The notes below the pieces were generated by a model that saw nothing but the letters and a program-made list of their open reading frames with translations, was not told the origin of the DNA and did not search any database. A program made the position numbers and the translations under genes. Of a stretch of DNA of 32,614 nt, positions 22,509 through 29,904 are shown in pieces. The stretch spans positions 1-32,614 of the forward strand of contig WQYC01000032.1 of assembly GCA_009781425.1 (NCBI GenBank), written 5' to 3'. The stretch comes from Oscillospiraceae bacterium. Lineage in GTDB: Bacteria; Bacillota; Clostridia; Oscillospirales; Ruminococcaceae. The first letter of the stretch is position 1. Each line of letters starts with the position of its first letter.

Positions 22509-24320
22509 TTGGACTACCCTAAAAACATTCGCAATTTCTGCATAATCGCGCACATTGACCACGGCAAGTCTACCCTTGCCGACAGGATTTTAGAGCTTAC
22601 GCAGACAGTTGCGCTGCGCGATATGGAAGCACAGCTTCTCGATAATATGGACTTAGAGCGGGAGCGCGGGATTACTATTAAAGCCCGCGCTGTCCGCATG
22701 AATTACGTTGCTGAAGACGGCTCGGAGTATGTCCTGAATCTAATTGACACGCCCGGGCACGTTGACTTCAGCTATGAGGTCAGCCGAAGCTTAAACGCCT
22801 GCGAGGGCGCGATTCTTATTGTTGACGCGTCGCAGGGAATCGAAGCGCAGACATTAGCGAACGCCTACTTAGCGGTTGAAGCGGATTTAGAAATAGTCCC
22901 TGTTATAAACAAAATCGACCTCCCTGCCGCTGACCCGAAAGCCGCGAAAGAGGAAGTCGAAAGCGTAATCGGCATACCCGCTATGGACGCGCCCGAGATT
23001 TCCGCGAAGAACGGGATTAATATCCGTGAAGTCTTAGAGCAGGTTATCAAGCTTGTTCCGCCGCCTGTAGGGTGCGACGTCCCCGGCGCACCGTTCCGTG
23101 CGTTAATATTCGACAGCTATTACGATACTTACAAGGGCGTAATTATTTATATCCGCGTGAAAGAAGGCAAAATCGCACAGGGCGACAAAATCCGCATGAT
23201 GGCGACAGGCGCAGAGTTCCAAATAGTTGAGCTTGGTTACATGGGCGCGACGGGCTTGGTTCAAGCCGCCGAGCTGAAAGCGGGGGAAGCGGGCTTTATC
23301 TCGGCTTCGATTAAGTCTATCAGCGATACGCAGGTCGGCGACACGGTCACAGCCGTGGCGAACCCCGCGCAGGAAGCCTTGCCCGGCTATCGCCCTGTTC
23401 TGCCGATGGTTTTCAGCGGGATTTATCCCGTGGACGGCGCGAAATACAACGACCTCAAGGACGCACTTGAAAAGCTGCGCCTTAACGACGCCGCGCTGAC
23501 CTTTGAAGCGGAAACAAGTAACGCGCTCGGCTTCGGCTTCCGTTGCGGGTTCTTAGGACTTCTGCACATGGAAATCATTCAGGAGCGGCTTGAGCGCGAG
23601 TATAACCTTGACTTAATCACCACTGCGCCGTCTGTTATCTATGAAATTGAGCTGACAAGCGGCGAAATCGTAAAAATCGACAACCCCGCGAATTACCCGA
23701 ACCCGACTGAAATCGCACAGGCGTTCGAGCCTATGACCGACTCGCACATAATTGCACCTGCCGAGTATATCGGCGCGATTATGGAAATAAGCATAGAGCG
23801 GCGCGGAGTTTTCAAGGACATGAAATATCTTGACGAAAAGCGGGTAGACATGAATTTCGACCTGCCGCTCAACGAAATTGTTTACGACTTTTTCGATTTG
23901 CTCAAGTCCAAAACCCGCGGCTACGCGAGCTTTGACTATGAAATCAGCGGCTTTGTGCCGTCTAAATTAATCAAGCTTGATATACTGTTAAATGCAGAAG
24001 TCGTAGACGCGCTGTCGTTTATTGTGCACGTAGATAAGGCGTATACAAGAGGACGCAGAATCGCCGAAAAGCTGAAAGATAATATTCCGCGCCAGTTGTT
24101 CGAGGTGCCTATTCAGGCGGCAATCGGCGGGAAAATAATCGCCCGCGAAACTGTTAAGGCTATGAGAAAAGACGTACTCGCGAAATGCTACGGCGGGGAT
24201 ATAACGAGAAAGAAAAAGCTACTCGAAAAGCAAAAAGAGGGTAAGAAGAAGATGCGCCAGTTAGGCTCGGTGGAAGTGCCGCCGGAGGCGTTTATGGCAG
24301 TGTTGAAGTTGGATACTTGA
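22509..24320 (+). CDS. lepA: Elongation factor 4 (LepA)
   Basis: 603 residues from TTG 22509, with GGGAGGG about 10 nt upstream. Ribosome-binding translational GTPase. G motifs: [16 protein letters not shown] (13-28), [22 protein letters not shown] and NKIDLP. The LepA-specific C-terminus is seen in [30 protein letters not shown] and [27 protein letters not shown] (187-195), after KLVPPP, is encoded by a 27-bp family B unit. LepA normally has a G-D-x-x-A-P-like loop there, so the net length change is small. Confidence 0.96.
   Translation: MDYPKNIRNFCIIAHIDHGKSTLADRILELTQTVALRDMEAQLLDNMDLERERGITIKARAVRMNYVAEDGSEYVLNLIDTPGHVDFSYEVSRSLNACEGAILIVDASQGIEAQTLANAYLAVEADLEIVPVINKIDLPAADPKAAKEEVESVIGIPAMDAPEISAKNGINIREVLEQVIKLVPPPVGCDVPGAPFRALIFDSYYDTYKGVIIYIRVKEGKIAQGDKIRMMATGAEFQIVELGYMGATGLVQAAELKAGEAGFISASIKSISDTQVGDTVTAVANPAQEALPGYRPVLPMVFSGIYPVDGAKYNDLKDALEKLRLNDAALTFEAETSNALGFGFRCGFLGLLHMEIIQERLEREYNLDLITTAPSVIYEIELTSGEIVKIDNPANYPNPTEIAQAFEPMTDSHIIAPAEYIGAIMEISIERRGVFKDMKYLDEKRVDMNFDLPLNEIVYDFFDLLKSKTRGYASFDYEISGFVPSKLIKLDILLNAEVVDALSFIVHVDKAYTRGRRIAEKLKDNIPRQLFEVPIQAAIGGKIIARETVKAMRKDVLAKCYGGDITRKKKLLEKQKEGKKKMRQLGSVEVPPEAFMAVLKLDT
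23067..23093 (+). repeat. Family B solo 27-bp unit in lepA
   Basis: Left arm GTAGGGTGCGACG, right arm CGGCGCACCG; variable stem dinucleotide TG/CA. Encodes VGCDVPGAP at a surface loop between the G domain and domain 2. Confidence 0.85.
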
Positions 24321-24336
24321 TATGTAGGAGGGCATT

Positions 24337-24567
24337 ATGTTATCATTTGAAGGTTATTATTCCGGAAACGGTTATATTTTACCACTCGGAAATCCGTCTA
24401 TACCAGAAGGGCGGAAGCTTTTAATTACAGTATTGGACGAAGTAATTTATCCTAAAGGGTTGGCATTTAAAACTGCAAGGGAAACTATGTTTGGTTGCAT
24501 GAAAGGAAAAATGTCTGTACCCGATGATTTTGACGAACCGCTTGAAGAATTCGAGGAGTATATGTAA
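24337..24567 (+). CDS. Antitoxin of a PIN-domain toxin-antitoxin pair (DUF2281/YefM-like)
   Basis: 76 residues with AGGAGG before ATG 24337. The C-terminal FGCMKGKMSVPDDFDEPLEEFEEYM resembles the toxin-neutralising tail of short antitoxins paired with COG3744-type PIN toxins. The N-terminus (YYSGNGYILPLGNPSIPEG) fits a small beta-rich DNA-binding part. It overlaps the toxin gene by 1 nt. The pair lies between lepA and hemW. Confidence 0.75.
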   Translation: MLSFEGYYSGNGYILPLGNPSIPEGRKLLITVLDEVIYPKGLAFKTARETMFGCMKGKMSVPDDFDEPLEEFEEYM

Positions 24568-24956
24568 TGAAATATTTACTTGATACTCACACTTTTTTGT
24601 GGTGTTTTGAAGGCTCAAATAAACTCAGTGAAACGGTTAAGAATATTTTGCTTAATGAAGATACCGCAAGATATGTTAGCACTGTTTCTCTTTGGGAGTT
24701 TTTAATTAAACACAGTAAAGGTAAGCTTCCGTTTGAAGGCGGATTTATGAATTTATGCAGATTAATAGAAGAATATGAGTTTTTCATTTTGCCGATGACA
24801 GAACAACATATTATCACATTAATGGATTTACCATTCATTGACAACCACAAAGACCCTTTTGACCGCCTGCTCGTCGCCACGGCAAAAGCAGAAAACATGA
24901 CGATTTTAACCGCTGACGAAAACATTCATAAATACGATGTATCTTTTATCTGGTAA
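24567..24956 (+). CDS. PIN-domain toxin (VapC-like ribonuclease)
   Basis: 129 residues. PIN fold with acidic residues D6 (LLDTHTFLW), E44 (VSLWEFLIK), D99 (DPFDRLLVATA) and D117 (TADEN), consistent with a metal-dependent RNase. Length and the LDTHTFLW opening fit COG3744. Start TAATG overlaps the antitoxin stop. The pair is more AT-rich than lepA and hemW, suggesting acquisition. Confidence 0.87.
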   Translation: MKYLLDTHTFLWCFEGSNKLSETVKNILLNEDTARYVSTVSLWEFLIKHSKGKLPFEGGFMNLCRLIEEYEFFILPMTEQHIITLMDLPFIDNHKDPFDRLLVATAKAENMTILTADENIHKYDVSFIW

Positions 24957-24982
24957 CTGAAAAACAAAAAGGAGAAAAAGCC

Positions 24983-26074
24983 ATGAGCCTCGGACTTTAC
25001 ATTCACATACCCTTCTGCCTGCAGAAGTGCCCCTACTGCGACTTTTTCTCCGCGCCCTACGACAGCCGCGCGTCTTATTCTTACGCAGACGCGGTTATCA
25101 GAAACGCAGAGTTTTACAAGGAACGCTTCGACACGATATACTTCGGCGGCGGCACGCCCTCGGCGGCGTGGTGGGACGTCTGCCGCATAATGGGTAAGCT
25201 CAAATTCACCGACGACGCTGAAATTACCGTAGAAGCCAACCCGAACACCCTCACAAGAGATTCATTGCTGTCAATGAAAAACAGCGGCGTTAATCGGCTT
25301 TCCGTGGGGGTGCAATCCTTCTCAAACGCAGAGCTTCGCGCCTTGGGGCGGGTACATACGTCAGAAGACGCGACAAATTCCATAAAGCTTGCATTAGAGT
25401 GCGGTTTTAAAAATGTTTCGGTTGACCTTATGCTCGGGATTCCCGGGCAGACGCCCGACAGCGTGCGGCGTAGCATAAAAGTAATCGCGGGGCTCGGCAT
25501 TACGCACGTTTCTGCGTATATGCTGAAAATCGAGCCGAACACGCCTTTCGCGGGAATGAATCATAAGTTTCCCGACGAGAACGTAACAGCGCAGATTTAC
25601 TTAGCGTGCGGCGAGGAGCTCGAAAAGCACGGCTTTGCACAGTATGAAATCAGTAACTTCTCCAAAGCGGGCTATGAGTGTAAACACAACCTCAAATACT
25701 GGACAAGCGCGGAGTACCTCGGAATCGGCACGGCGGCTCACTCTTTCTACGACGGAGAAAGGTTCTTTGTGATGAGCGATATAAAAGAATTCGCGAAGTC
25801 GAATGTGCAAAACGTAATCACAACCGAGAGCGAGGAGATTACCTTCGAGAGCTACGCAATGCTCAAGCTGCGGCTGACAGAGGGGCTGACCTTCGCGGAG
25901 TGCGAGAGGTTCGGGCTCAAAAAAGAAGCCATGATGAAAAGGTGCAGGTTAGTGCCGCCGGATTATCTGCGGATTTCCGATAAGGGCATCGCGATAACGC
26001 GCGAGGGCTTCTTGGTTTCAAATCAGGTGATAAGGAAGCTGACGACAGAGCCGGTGGTGCAGGTGGCGAAGTAG
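24983..26074 (+). CDS. hemW: Radical SAM heme chaperone HemW
   Basis: 363 residues. Formerly called HemN-like, but HemW proteins bind and transfer heme rather than oxidise coproporphyrinogen. Seen: LGLYIHIPFCLQKCPYCDFF (3-22) with the CxxxCxxC iron-sulfur motif, IYFGGGTPSA, EANPNTL, NRLSVGVQSF, VDLMLGIPGQT, YEISNFSKAGYECKHNLKYW, and YLGIGTAAHSF. AAGGAG precedes ATG 24983. In Firmicutes it often follows lepA directly; here a toxin pair lies between. Confidence 0.94.
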   Translation: MSLGLYIHIPFCLQKCPYCDFFSAPYDSRASYSYADAVIRNAEFYKERFDTIYFGGGTPSAAWWDVCRIMGKLKFTDDAEITVEANPNTLTRDSLLSMKNSGVNRLSVGVQSFSNAELRALGRVHTSEDATNSIKLALECGFKNVSVDLMLGIPGQTPDSVRRSIKVIAGLGITHVSAYMLKIEPNTPFAGMNHKFPDENVTAQIYLACGEELEKHGFAQYEISNFSKAGYECKHNLKYWTSAEYLGIGTAAHSFYDGERFFVMSDIKEFAKSNVQNVITTESEEITFESYAMLKLRLTEGLTFAECERFGLKKEAMMKRCRLVPPDYLRISDKGIAITREGFLVSNQVIRKLTTEPVVQVAK

Positions 26075-26076
26075 AA

Positions 26077-26111
26077 TAAAAAATCGGCGCGCTTTTGAAA
26101 AGCGTGCCGAT
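26077..26111 (-). terminator. Terminator of tRNA-Arg (minus strand)
   Basis: Stem 26083-26096 with 26098-26111, with one mismatch; on the minus strand it is followed by TTTTTTATT. It lies just after the hemW stop and may also slow plus-strand transcription, though no T-tract follows there. Confidence 0.8.
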
Positions 26112-26144
26112 AATTATGCAGAAACATTTCGCTAAAAAGCCCGC

Positions 26145-26216
26145 CACCCCCTGCGCGAATCGAACGCACAACTATTCCTTAGGAGGGAACTATTATATCC
26201 ATTTAACTAAGGGGGC
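26145..26216 (-). tRNA. tRNA-Arg (CCT)
   Basis: Cloverleaf on the minus strand. Acceptor GCCCCCT pairs with AGGGGGT (G1-U72 wobble); D stem GTTA/TAAT; anticodon stem-loop GTTCC, CTCCTAA, GGAAT with anticodon CCT; T arm GTGCG, TTCGATT, CGCGC. Discriminator G, CCA not encoded. Decodes AGG. Confidence 0.93.
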
Positions 26217-26220
26217 AATT

Positions 26221-26262
26221 TCAATTGACAATTGACAATTGACAATTGACAATGTACAATTG
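26221..26262. repeat. Family A heptanucleotide array, 6 units, in the tRNA-Arg leader
   Basis: TCAATTG, three ACAATTG, ACAATGT, ACAATTG: 42 bp. It starts 4 nt from the mature tRNA 5' end, between the tRNA and its promoter. Confidence 0.88.
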
Positions 26263-26274
26263 ATTAACGATAAC

Positions 26275-26303
26275 AGTATAACAAAAATTTGCGGAAATGT
26301 CAA
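26275..26303 (-). promoter_or_regulatory. Promoter of tRNA-Arg
   Basis: TTGACA (26303-26298), 17 bp, TATACT (26280-26275). The transcript would start about 50 nt before the tRNA and include the heptad array. Confidence 0.8.
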
Positions 26304-26318
26304 CTACTGCGAAAAAAC

Positions 26319-26347
26319 TTGCAAAGTCTGCACATTTATGCTAAAAT
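26319..26347 (+). promoter_or_regulatory. Promoter of the lipoprotein gene
   Basis: TTGCAA (26319-26324), 17 bp, TAAAAT (26342-26347), with ATGC just before the -10 box; divergent to the tRNA-Arg promoter. Confidence 0.78.
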
Positions 26348-26382
26348 ATAAAAGACAAAATAAACTTAAAAAGGGAAACAGC

Positions 26383-27651
26383 ATGAAAAAACTATCAGCC
26401 TTTTTACTCACAGCCATAATTCTAATCGGACTTACGGCGTGCGGGGGTGAAATTGAAATTGCGGAAGCTTTAACCACCCCGCCGCCTGTCGGCGACACCC
26501 CTCCACAGGAGGGGAATGAACTTGATGTAGAGGACAACGAATTCCCCTCTGAGGAGGGGTGGACGGCGCAGCCGGACGGGGTGGTTGACGACCACGAACC
26601 GGAAATAACAAGCAGAGAGCGTCTTCCGCATCACTATGATGTAAACACTACAGAAGACAGAGGCGAGGCTTTATTAGAAATATATGCATTTTTAGACGGT
26701 GCATGGCGTTCAACTGTAATTAATTCCTACGCTTTTTGGCTCACATTAAATGTTACTGATGAATTTATTGAACTCGTTGATGAAAATGAGTATGAAAACT
26801 GGCAAAACAAATACCTGTCAAAAGATTTTTTTGAAAACTGGCATGGTATTCATGCTGTTCGTGAAATTAGGGCTCTATATACCGATTTCAACGAATTTAT
26901 TAATCTTGTTTCGTTTATAAGTGATTTTGATTTATCTGAACAACAAGTCAGAGAAGCACTTTTAAAATGGAATGAGTTTGGTGATGGCGGGGTAATGTAC
27001 ACAAAGCATATATATTCTGAAGAAGAAATAACTGCTTTAGCAACGAGAAACAAAGAAGATATTGTTGCGCTATTTAGAATGGGTGAGAGCTGGCCTCCTC
27101 TGCCATTAATAAAACATGATAAACTCTATGCTATAGGGTGGTTTTTCTATGCTTCCCCCGAAGATTACAAAGCACACGATATAACAAAAGATGATATGAC
27201 ATTTGTTATAAAAGAATTAAATGGTTTTATTGCTTTTGAAGATGGTCTTAATTATGGTTTTGCTTTCCCTCATTTTAAAGACGTAATCCAACAGAAATTT
27301 TATGATTATTTCAATGGCGACATTTGTGTTATGGAGCTTTGCGGATATGAACGTGATTTCGATATGCCGCTTGCTTTTGAAAACTATTGGACAAATCGCG
27401 TGGGAAGTTATTGGCATTTCTTCGATTCACGCACAGATTACGGTCTTTTCAAAAACAATTTTAACTATACACCGCACTGGATTTATTATAATAATCACGA
27501 AGCATACAGCGAAGCAGATATAACACCGGAAGAATTAACTAATATGATTCCAAAATTTAAAGCTTTAGATATTTTAAGTATTGAAGCTATTGCAGCATTA
27601 GAAAATAAGATTATGCTTTATGAGGATTATTATAACCTCTTGCAAGATTAA
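26383..27651 (+). CDS. Lipoprotein of unknown function
   Basis: 422 residues from ATG 26383 (AAGGGA 6 nt upstream). Upstream in-frame codons cross the promoter and heptad array and are not used. Lipoprotein signal MKKLSAFLLTAIILIGLTAC, lipobox LTAC with Cys20. Residues 30-69, directly after the lipid anchor, are an acidic, Pro-rich linker made almost wholly of two family C copies in opposite directions (TTPPPVGDTPPQEGNE and FPSEEGWTAQPDGVVD). The remaining ~350 residues are acidic, Trp/Tyr-rich and mostly helical; no family recognised. Confidence 0.8.
   Translation: MKKLSAFLLTAIILIGLTACGGEIEIAEALTTPPPVGDTPPQEGNELDVEDNEFPSEEGWTAQPDGVVDDHEPEITSRERLPHHYDVNTTEDRGEALLEIYAFLDGAWRSTVINSYAFWLTLNVTDEFIELVDENEYENWQNKYLSKDFFENWHGIHAVREIRALYTDFNEFINLVSFISDFDLSEQQVREALLKWNEFGDGGVMYTKHIYSEEEITALATRNKEDIVALFRMGESWPPLPLIKHDKLYAIGWFFYASPEDYKAHDITKDDMTFVIKELNGFIAFEDGLNYGFAFPHFKDVIQQKFYDYFNGDICVMELCGYERDFDMPLAFENYWTNRVGSYWHFFDSRTDYGLFKNNFNYTPHWIYYNNHEAYSEADITPEELTNMIPKFKALDILSIEAIAALENKIMLYEDYYNLLQD
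26470..26520 (+). repeat. Family C palindrome, forward copy in the lipoprotein gene
   Basis: TTTAACCACCCC, hairpin CGCCG/CGGCG, CCCCTCC/GGAGGGG hairpin, AATGAA. Confidence 0.82.
26538..26588 (-). repeat. Family C palindrome, reverse copy in the lipoprotein gene
   Basis: Minus strand: CAACCACCCCGTC, hairpin CGGC/GCCG, CCCCTC/GAGGGG hairpin, AATTC. With the forward copy it forms a large inverted repeat around about 17 bp. Confidence 0.8.
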
Positions 27652-27668
27652 CAAATTTATGCTATAAT
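27640..27668 (+). promoter_or_regulatory. Promoter of ilvE
   Basis: TTGCAA (27640-27645), 17 bp, TATAAT (27663-27668), with extended -10 ATGC. The -35 box lies in the last codons of the lipoprotein gene. Confidence 0.83.
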
Positions 27669-27698
27669 ATAAAAACCAAAAGAAAGGACATAAAAACC

Positions 27699-28772
27699 AT
27701 GAACATAAAAATAACAAAAACCACTAATCCCAAGCCGATTCCTACCGATGACAGCACGCTCGGCTTCGGGCGCATCTTCAGCGACCATATGTTCGTCATG
27801 AACTACAAACAAGGGCAGGACTGGCATGACGCCCGCATAGTGCCTTTTGACGACATTGCGCTTTCCCCCGCCGCTATGGTTCTGCACTACTCGCAGACGA
27901 TTTTCGAGGGCATGAAGGCTTATCGTGTCGAGGGTGATAAAATTCAGCTTTTCAGACCCGAAGAAAACTTCAAGCGCATGAACCTTTCGGGCTCGCGCTT
28001 AGTTATTCCCGAAATTCCCGAGGACGTGGCTTTAGAGGGCTTAAAACAGCTTATAAAGCTTGATAAAGACTGGGTTCCGCACAGCGACGGCGCGAGTCTT
28101 TACGTGCGTCCGTTCGTGTTCGCCTGCGACCCGTTCGTCGGCGTGCGCCCGGGCGAGGAATATATGTTTATAATTATCACATCGCCTTCGGGTCCCTATT
28201 ACGCGACAGGCTTAAACCCTGTTGGAATCTACGTCGAGGAGAGCTTCGTGCGCGCGGTGCGCGGTGGTCCGGGCTACACCAAAACAGGCGGTAACTACGC
28301 GGCGTCGCTTGCAGGGCAGGTAGAGGCGCAGAAGCAGGGCTTGGCGCAGGTGCTTTGGCTTGACGGGATTGAGCGCAAATATATTGAAGAAGTCGGCGCG
28401 ATGAATATTTTCTTCGTGCTGGGTGACAACGAGGTAATTACGCCCGAGCTTTCGGGCTCGATTCTCGGCGGCATTACAAGAAAATCCGTAATTGAGCTTT
28501 GCCAAAAGTGGGGCATGAAGGTCAGCGAGCGCAAAATTTCCATAGACGAAATCGCAGAAGCATACAAGAGCGGCGCGCTGAAGGAGGTCTTCGGAACAGG
28601 CACAGCGGCGGTGATTTCACCTGTAGGGCTTTTGAAGTGGGGCGAAACGGAAATGAAAATCAACGATAATAAAATCGGCGAGGTTTCCGCGAAGCTTTAC
28701 GATACGCTGACGGGGATTCAGTACGGGAAGCTTGCTGATGATATGGGTTGGGTTATGCCTGTGGAGGTTTGA
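27699..28772 (+). CDS. ilvE: Branched-chain amino acid aminotransferase
   Basis: 357 residues, the type II (BCAT2-like) length. PLP-dependent transfer between Val/Leu/Ile and 2-oxoglutarate. FGRIFSDHMFVMNY (23-36), ALSPAAMVLHYSQTIFEGMKAY, RPFVFACDP, and the PLP-lysine segment GGPGYTKTGGNYAASL, followed by EEVGAMNIFFV and VFGTGTAAVISPVG. AGAAAGGA precedes ATG 27699. No T-box or other leader in the 47-bp gap. Confidence 0.95.
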   Translation: MNIKITKTTNPKPIPTDDSTLGFGRIFSDHMFVMNYKQGQDWHDARIVPFDDIALSPAAMVLHYSQTIFEGMKAYRVEGDKIQLFRPEENFKRMNLSGSRLVIPEIPEDVALEGLKQLIKLDKDWVPHSDGASLYVRPFVFACDPFVGVRPGEEYMFIIITSPSGPYYATGLNPVGIYVEESFVRAVRGGPGYTKTGGNYAASLAGQVEAQKQGLAQVLWLDGIERKYIEEVGAMNIFFVLGDNEVITPELSGSILGGITRKSVIELCQKWGMKVSERKISIDEIAEAYKSGALKEVFGTGTAAVISPVGLLKWGETEMKINDNKIGEVSAKLYDTLTGIQYGKLADDMGWVMPVEV

Positions 28773-28774
28773 TT

Positions 28775-29062
28775 ATGATGTATCCTTATATAACCTTGGC
28801 GGACGAAACGCTGATTACTCACTCGCACCTAATGGGGAAAGGTGAGGATAAATGTGTCAAGGTTCATTTTGAACGCCCGAAGCCTTATGGCTTTGATTCG
28901 GTAACTTATCTTCTTCCGTCTTATAAACAGACTGAAAGGATTGGATATAGTGACGAAGAAATAAAAGATTTCGAAAAATTGCTTAGAAGGGCGGCTCACT
29001 CGTTTTTCAGATATGCTGAAATGGGAGGATTAGACATTGCCAAAACTAATTCGCATTGGTAA
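28775..29062 (+). CDS. Hypothetical protein paired with DUF4160
   Basis: 95 residues from ATG 28775, 8 nt after GGAGG. YPYITLADETLITHSHLM, KCVKVHFERPKPYGFDSVTYLLPSY and GYSDEEIKDFEKLLRRAAHSFFRYAEMGG look like a small conserved soluble protein often seen next to DUF4160 genes. It overlaps the DUF4160 ORF by 26 nt, so the two are probably made together. Could be half of a toxin-antitoxin-like pair; unproven. Confidence 0.65.
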   Translation: MMYPYITLADETLITHSHLMGKGEDKCVKVHFERPKPYGFDSVTYLLPSYKQTERIGYSDEEIKDFEKLLRRAAHSFFRYAEMGGLDIAKTNSHW

Positions 29063-29312
29063 CTATATTGTGTTTTTCTGGTCAAACGAGAACAATGAAG
29101 CGATTCATGTTCACGTCAGCAGAGGAACTATTTCTCCTAATTCAACAAAAATATGGCTTACAAAGTCAGGCGGTGCTGTTGTTGCTAAAAAGAGCAGAAT
29201 ACCAAATAAAGACTTGAATGAAGTTATAGACGTAATCACTGATAACCATGCCTATATATGTAAAAGATGGAAAGAATATTTCGAGAAGTCAAAACTAAAA
29301 TTCTACTGTTAA
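29037..29312 (+). CDS. DUF4160 domain protein
   Basis: 91 residues from TTG 29037; GGGAGG lies about 10 nt upstream. LIRIGNYIVFFWSNENNEAIHVHV (4-27) followed by TKIWLTKSGG and ICKRWKEYFEKSKLKFYC matches DUF4160, small proteins common in mobile or toxin-antitoxin-like settings. Function unknown. Confidence 0.75.
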   Translation: MPKLIRIGNYIVFFWSNENNEAIHVHVSRGTISPNSTKIWLTKSGGAVVAKKSRIPNKDLNEVIDVITDNHAYICKRWKEYFEKSKLKFYC

Positions 29313-29324
29313 AGAACGAATTTC

Positions 29325-29570
29325 TTAATCATGCAGCAATAGCTTAAAAACATGACGAAAACCATAACGAAAACCGCACTTGAAGTCATTTCGGCACATT
29401 TCAATAAAATAATCACCTAAGGCTTCATCATATTCTCTAAACAATGTTTTTCCTTCTTCATCAAGGAGGTTAAGCAAATCCTCGCAAATCTTACCTCTTC
29501 TTTGCAAATTAATATCCTGCGTAAATCTTTCGTCAATAGAATTATAAATCTCGTCAAGTATATCGTTCAT
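29325..29570 (-). CDS. Small protein controlled by a divergent XRE repressor (DUF6809-like)
   Basis: 81 residues. Helical, with the pattern LDEIYNSIDERF, LLNLLDEEGKTLFREYDEALGDY, and CRNDFKCGFRYGFRHVFKLL, which resembles DUF6809 proteins of Clostridia and their elements (tentative). AAAGGA before ATG 29570. Transcribed from a consensus promoter overlapped by two operators next to the XRE gene, so tight repression is expected. Confidence 0.65.
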   Translation of the reverse strand: MNDILDEIYNSIDERFTQDINLQRRGKICEDLLNLLDEEGKTLFREYDEALGDYFIEMCRNDFKCGFRYGFRHVFKLLLHD

Positions 29571-29587
29571 AGTGTTAATTCCTTTCT

Positions 29588-29641
29588 TATAGGATTATAT
29601 AAATCCTATAAATGTATTATACAGGATTTATATAATCCTGT
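29588..29641. promoter_or_regulatory. Two palindromic operators of the XRE switch
   Basis: Operator 1: TATAGGATT (29588-29596) / AATCCTATA (29602-29610). Operator 2: ACAGGATT (29621-29628) / AATCCTGT (29634-29641). Both have 5-bp centres; the centres are 32 bp apart, about three helical turns. Operator 2 lies between the boxes of the minus promoter. Confidence 0.82.
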
Positions 29642-29644
29642 CAA
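29616..29644 (-). promoter_or_regulatory. Consensus promoter of the gene at 29325-29570
   Basis: TTGACA (29644-29639), 17 bp, TATAAT (29621-29616). Operator 2 fills the spacer, and operator 1 begins at the predicted transcription start. A weak opposing promoter TTCTTA-17 bp-TATAAA (29584-29612) may serve the XRE gene. Confidence 0.85.
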
Positions 29645-29662
29645 GTGTTTTGGAGAATTTTT

Positions 29663-29881
29663 ATGGTTATTTCAGCAGAAAGATTAAAAAAACTGCGAAA
29701 AGCGAAAAATGTATATCAAAAAGATGTAGCCGAAATACTTGGTATTGCGGAAAGAAATTATAGAAAATATGAAGCGGGAAAGGTTGACCCGCAGACTTCT
29801 AAAACCGTCATGCTTGCCGATTATTTTGATGTGTCGGTAGATTATCTTGTGGGGCGTTCAGACGACCCGAAAAGGCGGTAA
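29663..29881 (+). CDS. XRE-family transcriptional repressor
   Basis: 72 residues from ATG 29663 (TGGAG 7-8 nt upstream). Single HTH: AERLKKLRKAKNVYQKDVAE (5-24), ILGIAERNYRKYEAGKVDP, VMLADYFDVSVDYLVGRSDD. CI/Immunity-repressor type. It should bind the two palindromes upstream and control the divergent small gene and itself. It lies 23 nt before glyS in the same direction with no terminator, so glyS may be read from the same transcript. Confidence 0.88.
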   Translation: MVISAERLKKLRKAKNVYQKDVAEILGIAERNYRKYEAGKVDPQTSKTVMLADYFDVSVDYLVGRSDDPKRR

Positions 29882-29904
29882 AAATAAAATAACAGGAGAC
29901 AAAA

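Noticed and set aside
26239-26382. N-terminal extension of the lipoprotein ORF
   Set aside because: It crosses a heptad array and the gene's promoter; ATG 26383 has an SD and begins a classic lipoprotein signal.
28621-28640. Further GTAGGG family B copy in ilvE
   Set aside because: Only CTGTAGGGC is shared; no pairing arm follows, and the encoded SPVGLL is normal for this enzyme family.
29882-29904. Glycine T-box before glyS
   Set aside because: Only 23 bp separate glyS from the upstream XRE gene.
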